A stretch of DNA of 64,000 bases from JAIBCC01 sp963763855 (GTDB taxonomy: Bacteria; Acidobacteriota; Blastocatellia; Pyrinomonadales; Pyrinomonadaceae). Shown in pieces: positions 31,814 to 40,435 of this stretch. The stretch is taken from positions 25,432 to 89,431 of the forward strand of contig CAVXPU010000010.1 of assembly GCA_963763855.1 (NCBI GenBank), given 5' to 3'. The translations under genes were made by a program, and so were the position numbers. Position 1 is the stretch's first letter; each line of letters starts with the position of its first letter. The notes under the pieces are model-generated. The model was not told the origin of the DNA and did no database searches. It saw nothing but the letters and a program-made list of their open reading frames with translations.

Positions 31814-32465
31814 TTATTGAAGTAAAAGCGTCAATACCAAATGGACTTACCAAGAAATCGTGGGCTTCATTTTTCCAGATATTTTTACAAACGCATTCAT
31901 CACACATATCTTTTTTTATTGATAAAATTCTGCCACATCCGCCACAATCAACGCGTAATGTCTTACATTTTCGGCATTTGCCACATAAACAAATTGTAGT
32001 AATTTGATTTTTTTCTAACCCAAATGCTCCATCCATTAGAATAAAGTCTTCGTTGCATTCTGGACACCAAAACCACCTGTCACGCTCAAGTATGTCAGTT
32101 GCTTCATCAAAAGAAAGCAATCTCAAATCCAAACGACAAAACTCAGCTTTCTTTTTTGCAGGTTTCGTCCACCCTTCGTTTGTAACAATAATAGCTTTGT
32201 CAGCATTTACTGATTCAGCTAATGCAAGGACTTCTTCGACATCTTTTACGTCTATTTTTGTTTTTCTACTCTTAGCATCGATTAGTATATTCACTTTATG
32301 ATTTTGGAACTCAATCTCACACCAAACATCAATTTGCCTTTTTTGACCAGTAACCTTGTCTGGTATGAAAACATTACGAGAGACGACTCCAAGCCTTTCT
32401 AATCGTTCGTATAAATCAGCTACAGCATCTTGATATTCTTGCCACGTCATAACTTCAATATTCAT
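31803..32465 (-). CDS. Mrr/PD-(D/E)xK restriction-endonuclease-like protein with zinc ribbons
   Basis: This 220-residue protein has an N-terminal nuclease-like domain (about 1-125). The PD-(D/E)xK-type residues are in RQIDVWCEI and, on the next strand, NILIDAKSRK, followed by the AIIVTNEGWTKPAKKKAEF strand-helix typical of Mrr-like nucleases. The C-terminal part has several Cys pairs (CPEC, CLCGKCRKC, CGGCG, CDECVC), probably two to three zinc ribbons. It has no signal peptide. It is locked between two exported glycan enzymes: its start overlaps the mannosidase stop (ATGA) and its end overlaps the GHL10 start by 11 bases. Its link to the sugar locus is unexplained. No methylase is adjacent. 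Confidence 0.72.
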   Translation of the reverse strand: MNIEVMTWQEYQDAVADLYERLERLGVVSRNVFIPDKVTGQKRQIDVWCEIEFQNHKVNILIDAKSRKTKIDVKDVEEVLALAESVNADKAIIVTNEGWTKPAKKKAEFCRLDLRLLSFDEATDILERDRWFWCPECNEDFILMDGAFGLEKNQITTICLCGKCRKCKTLRVDCGGCGRILSIKKDMCDECVCKNIWKNEAHDFLVSPFGIDAFTSINEI

Positions 32466-35400
32466 TTCAACTTTCCATCAGCACGCTTATAATCAATATT
32501 TCCGTAATACGCCAGCCTCGCAATTTTCCAACTCCCTTCCGGCAAAATGCCTGTTGCAAATTTCAAACTAATTTCCGAATTCGGCGGAACGCTAAAGCCT
32601 TGTTCTCGCGGGAAAAGCGGATCGGTTGAATAGATTCCGCCAGCCCAGGTTTCGGGCGGAGTTATCAGGGCGACTGCTCCTTCAATCGTTTGGCGATACG
32701 GATTTTTTATGTAAATTGTTACATTATCTGCGGTTTGCTCAGTTCGCCATTCGAGTTTGTAGGGCTTGCCGACTTGCAAAACGTCTTGGAAAATCTGCCC
32801 GTCGTGTTCGATTCTCGCTTTTACCAAACCCGATGCACGTTCAAATTCTAAATTTCGTTTAACCGGAAAAGCATTGACAATGACATCTTTGACAAACGAA
32901 CCGTTCGGCTCAATTTCGTAGGGGATTTTCTCAGGCACAACCCGCCAATCTTCGGGAACTTCGAGTGTAATTTCGCCCGAAATTTTGCGGTCTTGATAAT
33001 TGTTGACGACCTGGACGCGGACGGCATTGGTCGTGATTCCGCCCTGATTATACGGGTCTTCCCAAGCAAAACTCGAAAGATTTCCCATCTGCTCAACAGG
33101 GCGAAGCGAAACTTTGACCGCATCATTTCCAATCGGTGCGGCTCCCATATTGTGCATCCAATAGCGGGAAAAAACAGGTTGGATTGGCTCTTTGGTTGTG
33201 CCGATTGTTGATAAATTTTGCTGTGTTTCTTTTGGATAAAGCCGAAAGGTTTTTATTTCAAACGGTTTAATGAATTGTGCACCCAAAATTGAACCTGAAA
33301 CGCTAACCGTTCCAATTTCTTCCTGTTCGAGCATGTCGCTTTCATTCATTCTCTCAAAATTGAAGCCAAACTTCGTAACTATCGAATTGGCTTTTCCTTC
33401 TGATTCATAAGCTCTTAGAGAAATTGGTCTGTTTCTAGTGGACTTCAATCCAGTTGATGGATGTAAGTTATAAATTTCATCCGTTTTGAATGTTGCCTGT
33501 GGATTTCCACTCAGTTTCAAAGAAGATAAAATGAAATTTTTATTCTGAATTTCCACAAAACTCTTTTCACTCGGCAAATTTCCATCGTGAATATCAGTGT
33601 GAACAGCAATTAACGGATTATTGAAATCGTATCCAACCTTAACCGTATCGGCTTCACGCCAATCTTTTTCGTGCGGATAGAGCGAATATGTGAAAACGTG
33701 CGTTTTGTTTTCCGGCACGAATTCAAACGGTAAATTGACCGCCGGAAAAATCGCTGTGTGCGTTAAATGAAGCGTCAAAGTATTTGGATTTTCAAGCGAG
33801 ATTCCCGCCGTTCCATTATTTATCAACGCCACACCGTAATCGGGAACTTTCGGCAATTCTTTGTTGGGATTTGTCTCAACTGCAAAACTTTCCGCTGAAA
33901 TATTTATAGCAAATTCGCCTTTTCCAATCGGTGCAACTAGGTTTTCGATTGCTTTTTGGACATCACCTGCAATTACCAAAACGGGCATTGCAGACCAACC
34001 TTCTGGAACGTTTTTGTCGTAAAGGAAGAGATACGCAAAACCGTTTTTGGCTAATCTGTCGGCAAATTTCACTTTGGTTTCAGTAGAAAGCAATTTGAAA
34101 AGTTCTTTTGTATAAACATTTTCCTTTTCTCCCCCGAGCGAAATTCTGAAATTGTGATAGGCGATGTCGTCATTCAATTTTTTCGGCATCGTCGAATCTT
34201 CAATGGTTAAATTTTTTCGGCGTTCGGCTTCAAAATCATCGTAAAGAGGTGTAATTGAAACTCCGCGTTTGATGAAATTTGCCACGAGATTTTCGGTCGC
34301 AGATTCGTAAATGTCTCCGTGCGGACGAACTAACGCCGAAGGCTTAAACGGAACAGACGCAACATTTGCATTATTTTCGACAAAATTCAGGTTCAAAACG
34401 CTTCCATATTCTGCCCAATTATTGACCGAATAAACCGGCGAACCCGAAACCAATTTGTCGGTATTCGTGCGAAAATCGAGAAAACCTTTGCTGCCGTTTC
34501 GCACGACTGTGCCGAATCTGTCTTCTGTAACCAAAGCACCACCTGTCAAATTTAGCGGAAAGTTGACGGTGAAAAGTTCGTTATAGCCTGTGTAATCAAC
34601 AAGTTCAGTTTTGAAATCAATTCGTTTGATGCCATTGCGAAGCGTGATTGTTTGTCGAAACTTCTGCATATTCGGCAATTCGCCTTCCAGAATTATTTCG
34701 TTATTATTAGCTGAAACTACTTTCGCAGGTTTTTCGGTTGAAAATTTTTTCTCGCCCGTCGTCCACATTTCCCAAGCGGGATAAATAACGTTTTTGCGTG
34801 TCAATTCTTCTTTCAAACTCGCAATTTCATTTCCGTATTGTCCATTCGCGGTTTTGATAACTTCACGTTTTGCTTGCTTGTCGTAAATGCTTGAAATTGC
34901 TCCGCCTTTGGTCGCGTCAATTGTGACTTTGTAGAATTCATTTTCGACAATGTTTGAGATATTGCCAGTCCGAATTGAATAACGTCCAAATGTGGTTAAG
35001 TCTTCTAAAGAAAATAGTTTATAGCCAAGCGAAGGAATATCTTTTGCGACAAATTCAATCTCATAATTTGAATTTTTCTTATGTTGAATAATTGTTCCTT
35101 TTTCATCTTTTATTTGGACTTCAGGATGCCTATAACTAGGGTGAATAAAAGTTGTTTTTACAACATCACTCCGCTTCCAATTCATTGGATTAAACACAAC
35201 AATCGGAATGACTTTGGACTTTGGACTTTGGACTTTGGACTTTGTATCAATCTGTTTCGTAATAAACCGAAGCGAATCATCCAAAGCACCTTTCGATAAT
35301 TCAATTGTCTCTCGATACCCCAAAACCAAATCCAAAAAAGCCGAATCGCTTGGCGTTCCCGTGATTGCGTCGTGATGCGAGCCGAAAAAGATTTGCCGCC

Positions 35401-37126
35401 ACGCTTTATCAAGTGCCAAATCAGGGTATTTTGCACCGAGCAAATAAGCGATTGAACCGAATTTTTCGGCGTTCAACGTTACATTTTCCGAAAGCCTCTG
35501 ACCGATTTTCAGATCAGACCGAGCCATATTCACGCCAACGTGGAAAAATAATTTATCACGTGATGTAATCGGCGGCTTAACTTTTCTATCGGCTATTTCT
35601 TTGTTTAATGCATGAAAATAAAGGTCTTGAGCTTGTCCAGTTGTGCGAATTTGCGGTTTGTTTTGATTTAATTTTTCAACATTTCCCGCAAGGTTTGTCC
35701 AAGGCGGAGTGAAATCAGCCGCGTTTATTCGCAAATCGACGCCTGAACCGAAGCTTTGAGTTTCCTTAAATCTGTTTTCCGTCATCTTTCGGAAATTATC
35801 GAAAGTGTAATTTTTTCCGCTGCCAAAACCCGAAAATGAATAAGCGTAATCAATTCGTTTGTGCAAAAGTTTTGAGCCGTCTAACGCATAATCGTAAAAA
35901 AACGGTTGAAAACCTGTGATCTTTTTCGACCAAACAATTCCAGTAAAGTCTGATTTTTGTGCGATTTGCGAGATTTGCGGAGCGTGTCCGAAAACGTCCC
36001 AAAGTGCTAGTGATTCAGCTTTGCGACCTAAAATCGCCTTGTGCATTTCCTGTCCGTAAAGGATATTTCGGATGATTGCTTCACCGCCAATCGTATTTTC
36101 GTTGAACTGATTATACGCACCGCCGGAACCGATTCGTCCGTCTTTTGTTGCTTGCCGCAAAAATTCGCGGTCTTCCGGATGCGTGTCGAGATAAGGTTTC
36201 AAATAATCAATTTCCGAGAGAAAAACGCCGTATTTCGGATCAGCTTTAAGCGACGAAACATACTGATTCATATTCGCCAGCGTAACTTTTGAATAGCCGC
36301 GTTGGTCTTGCAAATAAACCGGATCAACGTGAAATCCTTCAAGATAAAAGATTGAACCCGTTTGGTTTATAGATTTATACGCTGAAGCATTTTCAGCAGA
36401 TTTTTTATCATTCCAAAACCGAATTGTCGCTGACCAACCGCCATCTTTACGCCAATAATCGCCCGAAATTCCCGTCGCACGAACGAGCAAAGTATTTTCG
36501 CCTTTGCGAAATTTCGCCATAGCAACTTTTTTCAAAGTAAGCGAATATCCATCATAAATCTTCTCTCCATTAAGCCAGATCGAACCGAGAAAACCATCGG
36601 TTTCAATAAATTTAACCTCTTCATTTGCAGAATTTATGTAACTTGCAGCGTAACTTGTGCCGATTGGTTTGCCTTCGTGAAAAAGATTAAACGCAATCAC
36701 AGCATCTTTTTCAATAAATTCGGTCCAATTTAAATTGATTGCATCGGGGAAAATTTTAGTTGTTGAAGCCGCACCGATTTCGGGCAAAGGATTGCCGTTT
36801 GTATCAACTGCTTTCGGTTTTTCTTGAGTTTGATTTGCCGATTTGAACGAACCCGATTGAGGTTTCGGAAAAGATTTGAGCCAATCTTTTTGCGGCAGAG
36901 TTTCGATGTTAAAACGATTGAAATTCTCCCACATTCCAGCATCAATTTCAGCAGGAAATTCATTTGAAATCAACCATTTTTCGATAAATCCGCCATCAGA
37001 AATTTTCTGTAAATCATTCTGAGCAAATGCCGAAAAGGATAATAAACCACAGAGACACAGAGACACGGAGATTAAAAAAAGAAAATTTTTGCTTTTCGCT
37101 TTTTGCCTTTTGCCTTTTAAGATCAT
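32462..37126 (-). CDS. Giant exported GH38 alpha-mannosidase
   Basis: This 1554-residue protein has a signal peptide (LISVSLCLCGLLSFSAFAQ) encoded in part by a CACAGAG repeat. A galactose-binding-like domain (about 125-245) is followed by the GH38 catalytic barrel starting at GFHVDPVYL, with the nucleophile Asp in LALWDVFGHAPQ. The GH38 middle and C-terminal beta domains come next, then an extra region of about 300 residues that includes a NEW3-like beta domain (about 1395-1500). Typical GH38 enzymes are near 850-1100 residues. The family cleaves alpha-mannosyl bonds with retention, using zinc. A 7-bp tandem repeat (35211-35244) is translated in a loop as KSKVQSPKSKV. It overlaps gntR by four bases. 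Confidence 0.85.
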   Translation of the reverse strand: MILKGKRQKAKSKNFLFLISVSLCLCGLLSFSAFAQNDLQKISDGGFIEKWLISNEFPAEIDAGMWENFNRFNIETLPQKDWLKSFPKPQSGSFKSANQTQEKPKAVDTNGNPLPEIGAASTTKIFPDAINLNWTEFIEKDAVIAFNLFHEGKPIGTSYAASYINSANEEVKFIETDGFLGSIWLNGEKIYDGYSLTLKKVAMAKFRKGENTLLVRATGISGDYWRKDGGWSATIRFWNDKKSAENASAYKSINQTGSIFYLEGFHVDPVYLQDQRGYSKVTLANMNQYVSSLKADPKYGVFLSEIDYLKPYLDTHPEDREFLRQATKDGRIGSGGAYNQFNENTIGGEAIIRNILYGQEMHKAILGRKAESLALWDVFGHAPQISQIAQKSDFTGIVWSKKITGFQPFFYDYALDGSKLLHKRIDYAYSFSGFGSGKNYTFDNFRKMTENRFKETQSFGSGVDLRINAADFTPPWTNLAGNVEKLNQNKPQIRTTGQAQDLYFHALNKEIADRKVKPPITSRDKLFFHVGVNMARSDLKIGQRLSENVTLNAEKFGSIAYLLGAKYPDLALDKAWRQIFFGSHHDAITGTPSDSAFLDLVLGYRETIELSKGALDDSLRFITKQIDTKSKVQSPKSKVIPIVVFNPMNWKRSDVVKTTFIHPSYRHPEVQIKDEKGTIIQHKKNSNYEIEFVAKDIPSLGYKLFSLEDLTTFGRYSIRTGNISNIVENEFYKVTIDATKGGAISSIYDKQAKREVIKTANGQYGNEIASLKEELTRKNVIYPAWEMWTTGEKKFSTEKPAKVVSANNNEIILEGELPNMQKFRQTITLRNGIKRIDFKTELVDYTGYNELFTVNFPLNLTGGALVTEDRFGTVVRNGSKGFLDFRTNTDKLVSGSPVYSVNNWAEYGSVLNLNFVENNANVASVPFKPSALVRPHGDIYESATENLVANFIKRGVSITPLYDDFEAERRKNLTIEDSTMPKKLNDDIAYHNFRISLGGEKENVYTKELFKLLSTETKVKFADRLAKNGFAYLFLYDKNVPEGWSAMPVLVIAGDVQKAIENLVAPIGKGEFAINISAESFAVETNPNKELPKVPDYGVALINNGTAGISLENPNTLTLHLTHTAIFPAVNLPFEFVPENKTHVFTYSLYPHEKDWREADTVKVGYDFNNPLIAVHTDIHDGNLPSEKSFVEIQNKNFILSSLKLSGNPQATFKTDEIYNLHPSTGLKSTRNRPISLRAYESEGKANSIVTKFGFNFERMNESDMLEQEEIGTVSVSGSILGAQFIKPFEIKTFRLYPKETQQNLSTIGTTKEPIQPVFSRYWMHNMGAAPIGNDAVKVSLRPVEQMGNLSSFAWEDPYNQGGITTNAVRVQVVNNYQDRKISGEITLEVPEDWRVVPEKIPYEIEPNGSFVKDVIVNAFPVKRNLEFERASGLVKARIEHDGQIFQDVLQVGKPYKLEWRTEQTADNVTIYIKNPYRQTIEGAVALITPPETWAGGIYSTDPLFPREQGFSVPPNSEISLKFATGILPEGSWKIARLAYYGNIDYKRADGKLK
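35211..35244. repeat. Tandem 7-bp repeat (TTGGACT) inside the mannosidase gene
   Basis: About five units of TTGGACT lie in a row and are read on the minus strand as SKVQSPKSKV. The unit is not a multiple of three, so gain or loss of one unit would shift the frame. This makes it a possible phase-variation site. Confidence 0.8.
37046..37070. repeat. CACAGAG-type repeat forming the mannosidase signal peptide
   Basis: ACCACAGAGACACAGAGACA and following bases on the plus strand are read on the minus strand as ISVSLCLCGL, the hydrophobic core of the GH38 signal peptide. A GGCAAAAGGC tract (37089-37118) encodes the basic N-terminus before it. Confidence 0.8.
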
Positions 37127-37866
37127 AAGCCGTTTTTTGTTAAATAAAATGTTGCCCGATAGCGGTCGGCACGATAGAAAGTTTTGACTGATTCAACCGC
37201 TAAATTCCCTTCGGAAAACACAACTCGATGAACCATTAAAACGGGTGAATTATTTTTAACAGAAAGCACTTCGGCAATTGATTTTGGAACAGCCATCGCT
37301 TCCAGAAATTCTTCGGCGTGCGACATTTTCACGCCATATTCTTTCTCCAGAATTTCATAAAGCGAATGATTTTCTAGTTTGAATTTATCGAGATTTGGGT
37401 AGCGGCTGGCGGGTAAATATGCATCCTCAAAAGCCATCGGCGAATCATCGGCAAGCCGCAAACGTTGCAGATGAAAGACTTCCTCGCCAATTTCGATGCC
37501 CAAATCTTTGGCGACATCTTCATTGGCTTTTTCGATTTTTGCCAATAGCAATTTGGAGCTTGGGCGAAGTCCGCGTTCCTTCATTTCTTCGGTGAAGCCG
37601 ACTAAATTTCGCGTGTGAACGTCGAGTTTGCGTTTGGAAACGAAGGCTCCGATTCCGCGTTCGTGATAAATTAAGCCTTCTTTTTTTAGGGTATTAAGAG
37701 CTTGGCGAACCGTCATTCTACTGACGCCGAATTTTTCCGCAAGCTCACGTTCGGAGGGGAATAACTCGCCGCTACCGATTTCTTCCTTGCTAATTTTATC
37801 GTGCAAATTCTGGTAAATTTGCTCGTAAATCGGGGTTTGGCAATGTCGGTCAATTTCATGTTCCAT
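37123..37866 (-). CDS. GntR/HutC-family repressor with UTRA domain, probable NagR/DasR type
   Basis: This 247-residue regulator has an N-terminal winged helix-turn-helix (FPSERELAEKFGVSRMTVRQALNTL in residues 38-62, quoted in parts) followed by a UTRA effector domain (about 95-240, with VFHLQRLRLADDSPMAFEDAYLP in parts). HutC-type members NagR/YvoA and DasR sense GlcNAc-6-P or GlcN-6-P and bind TGGTCTAGACCA-like sites. A copy of such a site lies 16 bases before the start, so autoregulation is expected. The gene overlaps the mannosidase start and is the first gene behind the operator. Confidence 0.88.
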   Translation of the reverse strand: MEHEIDRHCQTPIYEQIYQNLHDKISKEEIGSGELFPSERELAEKFGVSRMTVRQALNTLKKEGLIYHERGIGAFVSKRKLDVHTRNLVGFTEEMKERGLRPSSKLLLAKIEKANEDVAKDLGIEIGEEVFHLQRLRLADDSPMAFEDAYLPASRYPNLDKFKLENHSLYEILEKEYGVKMSHAEEFLEAMAVPKSIAEVLSVKNNSPVLMVHRVVFSEGNLAVESVKTFYRADRYRATFYLTKNGL

Positions 37867-37881
37867 AGCTAGTTTTCGAAT

Positions 37882-37898
37882 GGTGGTCTAGTCCACTT
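37882..37898. promoter_or_regulatory. Predicted GntR operator upstream of gntR
   Basis: GGTGGTCTAGTCCACTT is the same 17 bases as at 12200-12216. It lies between the nagX-like gene (ends 37947) and the gntR start (37866). Repression here would control gntR and all genes behind it down to rbsC. Confidence 0.75.
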
Positions 37899-37946
37899 GA
37901 TTGAAACATTATCAAGGAGAAAATTCAAGTTTTAAAGACCATTAAA

Positions 37947-39242
37947 TCAAACCTTTATAAAAATATTCTTGCGGAAAAGCAGCCACATTAAAAAGAGCCA
38001 AAAGAGAATATAAAAGATAGCGAAAGCCAATGAAGCATTGATTGGTTCGGCGAGTGGTGTAAAAAAAGTCTGGTAGATCCATTGCTGTGCGTTAATAAAT
38101 TTATCGCCTTCCGCTGGCACTTGGATTCGCGATAAAATTCTAGAGAATATCGCTGAACCAAAGTATAAAGCGAGAGCATTTGTGCCAAAAATTACGAATG
38201 GTTTTGTCCAGTTTCGATAGCCTTTGATGTCAATCAACCAATAACAAAGTGCCAAATAAAGGAGTCCAAGCCCGCCCATAAAGGCGACATAACTACTTGT
38301 CCAAAGCGGTTTGTTAATCGGAAACCAAAAGTTCCAAATCCAACCTACTGACATTAAAACAACGCCCCAGAAAAACATTCCCGCGACTTTTTCGTTATCG
38401 CTTCGATTTGTTTTTAGCCAATGTCCGCACAAAACTCCGATTAAACACGTCGAAATTGCTGGAATAGTTGACAATAAGCCTTCCGGATCATAGAAATTTT
38501 GCCCCATCGGTTTTGGTTTATAGAGATGCCATTCGGTCAGCACAAATCTGTCAATCCAGCCAGCAAAACTGCCTTCAGCGGTTAGGTCGCCATTTCCGCC
38601 GTAAAGCAATAAAACCCAATATGACAGCAGTAAAATGATGGCAACATAGATTTGCTGTTTCCAATTCGTCCACAGGAAAATCAGCGACGCAAATAAGTAG
38701 CAGAGAGCCAAACGCTGCAAAACGCCCATTATCCGTAGCTTTGCAAAACTCTCGTAAGGGAAGCCTTGATAGAAAAAGTAAAATATCCCGAGAAAAGCGA
38801 AAACACCTAGAATTGTGTAGGTCGCCATTCTAAATCTATTTGTAAAAAAGAAAAATATGGCAGCGGCGAGGTCGGTTAGTGCAGCGATTTTCACAGCTAG
38901 CGGCAATTCAGTTTTGGCTGTGTCAAAAAAAGGAAAGCCCATTTGGATCAAGCCAAGCAAGAAAATGAGAGCCGAGCGTTTGAGGATTTTCCAATAAACT
39001 TCGGCATTTACCCCTTGTTCGAGCCTCTTGCCAAGTGCGATTGGTATTGCGATTCCCATGATAAAAACGAAAAAAGGAAAGACAAAATCCGTAGGTGTCC
39101 AACCGTGCCAATCGGCGTGTTTGAGAGGTGAATAAATCGTGCTCCAGCTTCCCGGATTATTGACCAAAACCATTCCCGCAATGGTCATTCCGCGAAAAAC
39201 GTCAAGCGAAATAAGGCGTTTTTGTTCTACCGTTTCAGACAT
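37947..39242 (-). CDS. NagX/HGSNAT-like membrane protein (DUF5009/DUF1624 type)
   Basis: This 431-residue membrane protein has about eleven helices and the family landmarks KRLISLDVFRGMTIAGMVLVNNPG and HADWHGWTPTDFVFPFFVFIMG. GVLQRLALCYL and the C-terminal helices follow. Relatives include human heparan-alpha-glucosaminide N-acetyltransferase and bacterial NagX of GlcNAc operons. The conserved His of the HGSNAT active region (ADWHGWTP) is present. It probably acetylates or transports an amino sugar across the inner membrane. It lies 80 bases ahead of gntR on the same strand, and may be transcribed from its own promoter. Confidence 0.85.
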   Translation of the reverse strand: MSETVEQKRLISLDVFRGMTIAGMVLVNNPGSWSTIYSPLKHADWHGWTPTDFVFPFFVFIMGIAIPIALGKRLEQGVNAEVYWKILKRSALIFLLGLIQMGFPFFDTAKTELPLAVKIAALTDLAAAIFFFFTNRFRMATYTILGVFAFLGIFYFFYQGFPYESFAKLRIMGVLQRLALCYLFASLIFLWTNWKQQIYVAIILLLSYWVLLLYGGNGDLTAEGSFAGWIDRFVLTEWHLYKPKPMGQNFYDPEGLLSTIPAISTCLIGVLCGHWLKTNRSDNEKVAGMFFWGVVLMSVGWIWNFWFPINKPLWTSSYVAFMGGLGLLYLALCYWLIDIKGYRNWTKPFVIFGTNALALYFGSAIFSRILSRIQVPAEGDKFINAQQWIYQTFFTPLAEPINASLAFAIFYILFWLFLMWLLFRKNIFIKV

Positions 39243-39373
39243 TTTAAAGTTTTCCTTTTTTTGAATTTAAGCCATTTTCGCTTAAATCAAATCTTTGTCA
39301 AAGGTAATCTTAGAAAAATATTAATTTTAGAAGTTTGATGGGGTACTTTCCCTTGCTGCCTGATTCCAATGTT

Positions 39374-39513
39374 TAGCCATGTCGTTTACGGCGTGGACAG
39401 AAACGAAGTGATTTACGAGGCGTTTTAGCGTCCTTACAATTCGCACAAAAAAAGGACGTTAAAACGCCCTTCGATCTATATCGCAATTTACCACGCCGTA
39501 AACGACGTGGCTA
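39374..39513. repeat. Nested inverted-repeat element (GTAAA-loop hairpins)
   Basis: The 39243-39534 gap has no gene. It holds outer arms TAGCCATGTCGTTTACGGCG / CCACGCCGTAAACGACGTGG and inner arms GAGGCGTTTTAGCGTCCTT / AAGGACGTTAAAACGCCC, so the whole can fold as a long cruciform. The outer arms are near-palindromic hairpins. It may end transcription of the Spy-like gene (minus strand would read away) or be a mobile REP doublet. Confidence 0.8.
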
Positions 39514-39534
39514 AATAGAGAATTCTTTCGAACC

Positions 39535-40209
39535 CTACATATTCGGTTTTGGAGCATCGGGTTTTTGCCCTCTTTTACGCATTCCTTCGCCGTCTTTTCT
39601 AAGTTCTTGCATTTGCTTCATTCTATCGGCACGAATTTGCTCAAGCTGTTTCCGTTGATCAAGCGTGAAAATGTTTAAGAATTCTTGATGAGTTTGTTCC
39701 ATTTTGGCTTTCATGGCATCCATCTCAGTCTTTCTTTTTTCCATCATTTGCTTGTGTTGAGCTTCCATCGCATCAAGTTTTGTCTTTTGCTCAGCAGTTA
39801 GTGTTCCGAGTTGTTTTGCCGACATCAATTGACGCATTTCATCAGGATTCATGCCTTCAGAATGCTTCATGCCTTCGCCCGGCTTGCGATCCTTCATCAT
39901 CGCTTCTCTTTCGGTGAACATTTTCTTTCTGAAATCAAACAATTTAACCTTTTGATCGTTAGTTAAATTAAGTTTGAAAAGTTCGTCATCGCTGATTCCC
40001 ATGCCGCCGCGATGCATTCCGCCACGTCTCATTCCACGCATGCCGCCGCCCCGACCGTCTCGCCCGTCAAATCCGCCGCGTTTACCCATCTTTCCGCCTT
40101 CCATTCGTGGAGGAGGTGGCGGCATTTTACCTTCGCCTTGAGCAAATAAAACTGAATTTACTCCAAAAAGTAAGCCCATCAATACTGTAAATCCAAAAAC
40201 TTTTTTCAT
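39535..40209 (-). CDS. Spy/CpxP-like periplasmic protein
   Basis: This 224-residue protein has a signal peptide (KKVFGFTVLMGLLFGVNSVLFAQ, quoted in parts) and a Gly/Arg/Met-rich region (about 30-70, GGMRGMRRGGMHRGGM). Long helices with two LTxxQ-type motifs follow (LTNDQKVKLFDF and LTAEQKTKLDAM), and a third helix repeats QRKQLEQIR. LTxxQ motifs are typical of Spy/CpxP, which chaperone proteins or sense metal stress in the periplasm. The Met/His-rich stretch may bind copper. A GTG at 40215 is in frame, but ATG 40209 has a better spaced GGAG and is preferred. Confidence 0.75.
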   Translation of the reverse strand: MKKVFGFTVLMGLLFGVNSVLFAQGEGKMPPPPPRMEGGKMGKRGGFDGRDGRGGGMRGMRRGGMHRGGMGISDDELFKLNLTNDQKVKLFDFRKKMFTEREAMMKDRKPGEGMKHSEGMNPDEMRQLMSAKQLGTLTAEQKTKLDAMEAQHKQMMEKRKTEMDAMKAKMEQTHQEFLNIFTLDQRKQLEQIRADRMKQMQELRKDGEGMRKRGQKPDAPKPNM

Positions 40210-40371
40210 AATCACTCCAATACCAAACGTTTATTTTTCTAAGTTTTAACGTAAATCTAGCACGTTTGATTTGTTAGACGCAATTTTCTTGTAAATGGTT
40301 TAAGGCTTTACAATTCTTTACGTTTTTCATGCAAAAGCGAGTTCAGAATAGTGAACAAGTATTCACCTTGT

Positions 40372-40400
40372 TTTACGAAAAACTTTGAAAGCGGTATGAT
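40372..40400 (+). promoter_or_regulatory. Candidate promoter for dxs
   Basis: TTTACG at 40372-40377 and TATGAT at 40395-40400 are spaced 17 bases and lie 36 bases before the dxs ATG. The fit to the sigma-70 consensus is moderate. The rest of the 40216-40435 gap shows no gene. Confidence 0.4.
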
Positions 40401-40435
40401 AGGCGTTTGATTTTCAGAAACAATAGGGAAACACA

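Noticed and set aside
31803..32465. A restriction-modification system
   Set aside because: No methyltransferase or specificity gene is adjacent. Only a nuclease-like protein is seen.
35211..35244. Short regular repeats as a CRISPR array
   Set aside because: The 7-base units are contiguous with no spacers and lie inside an open reading frame. No cas gene is in the window.
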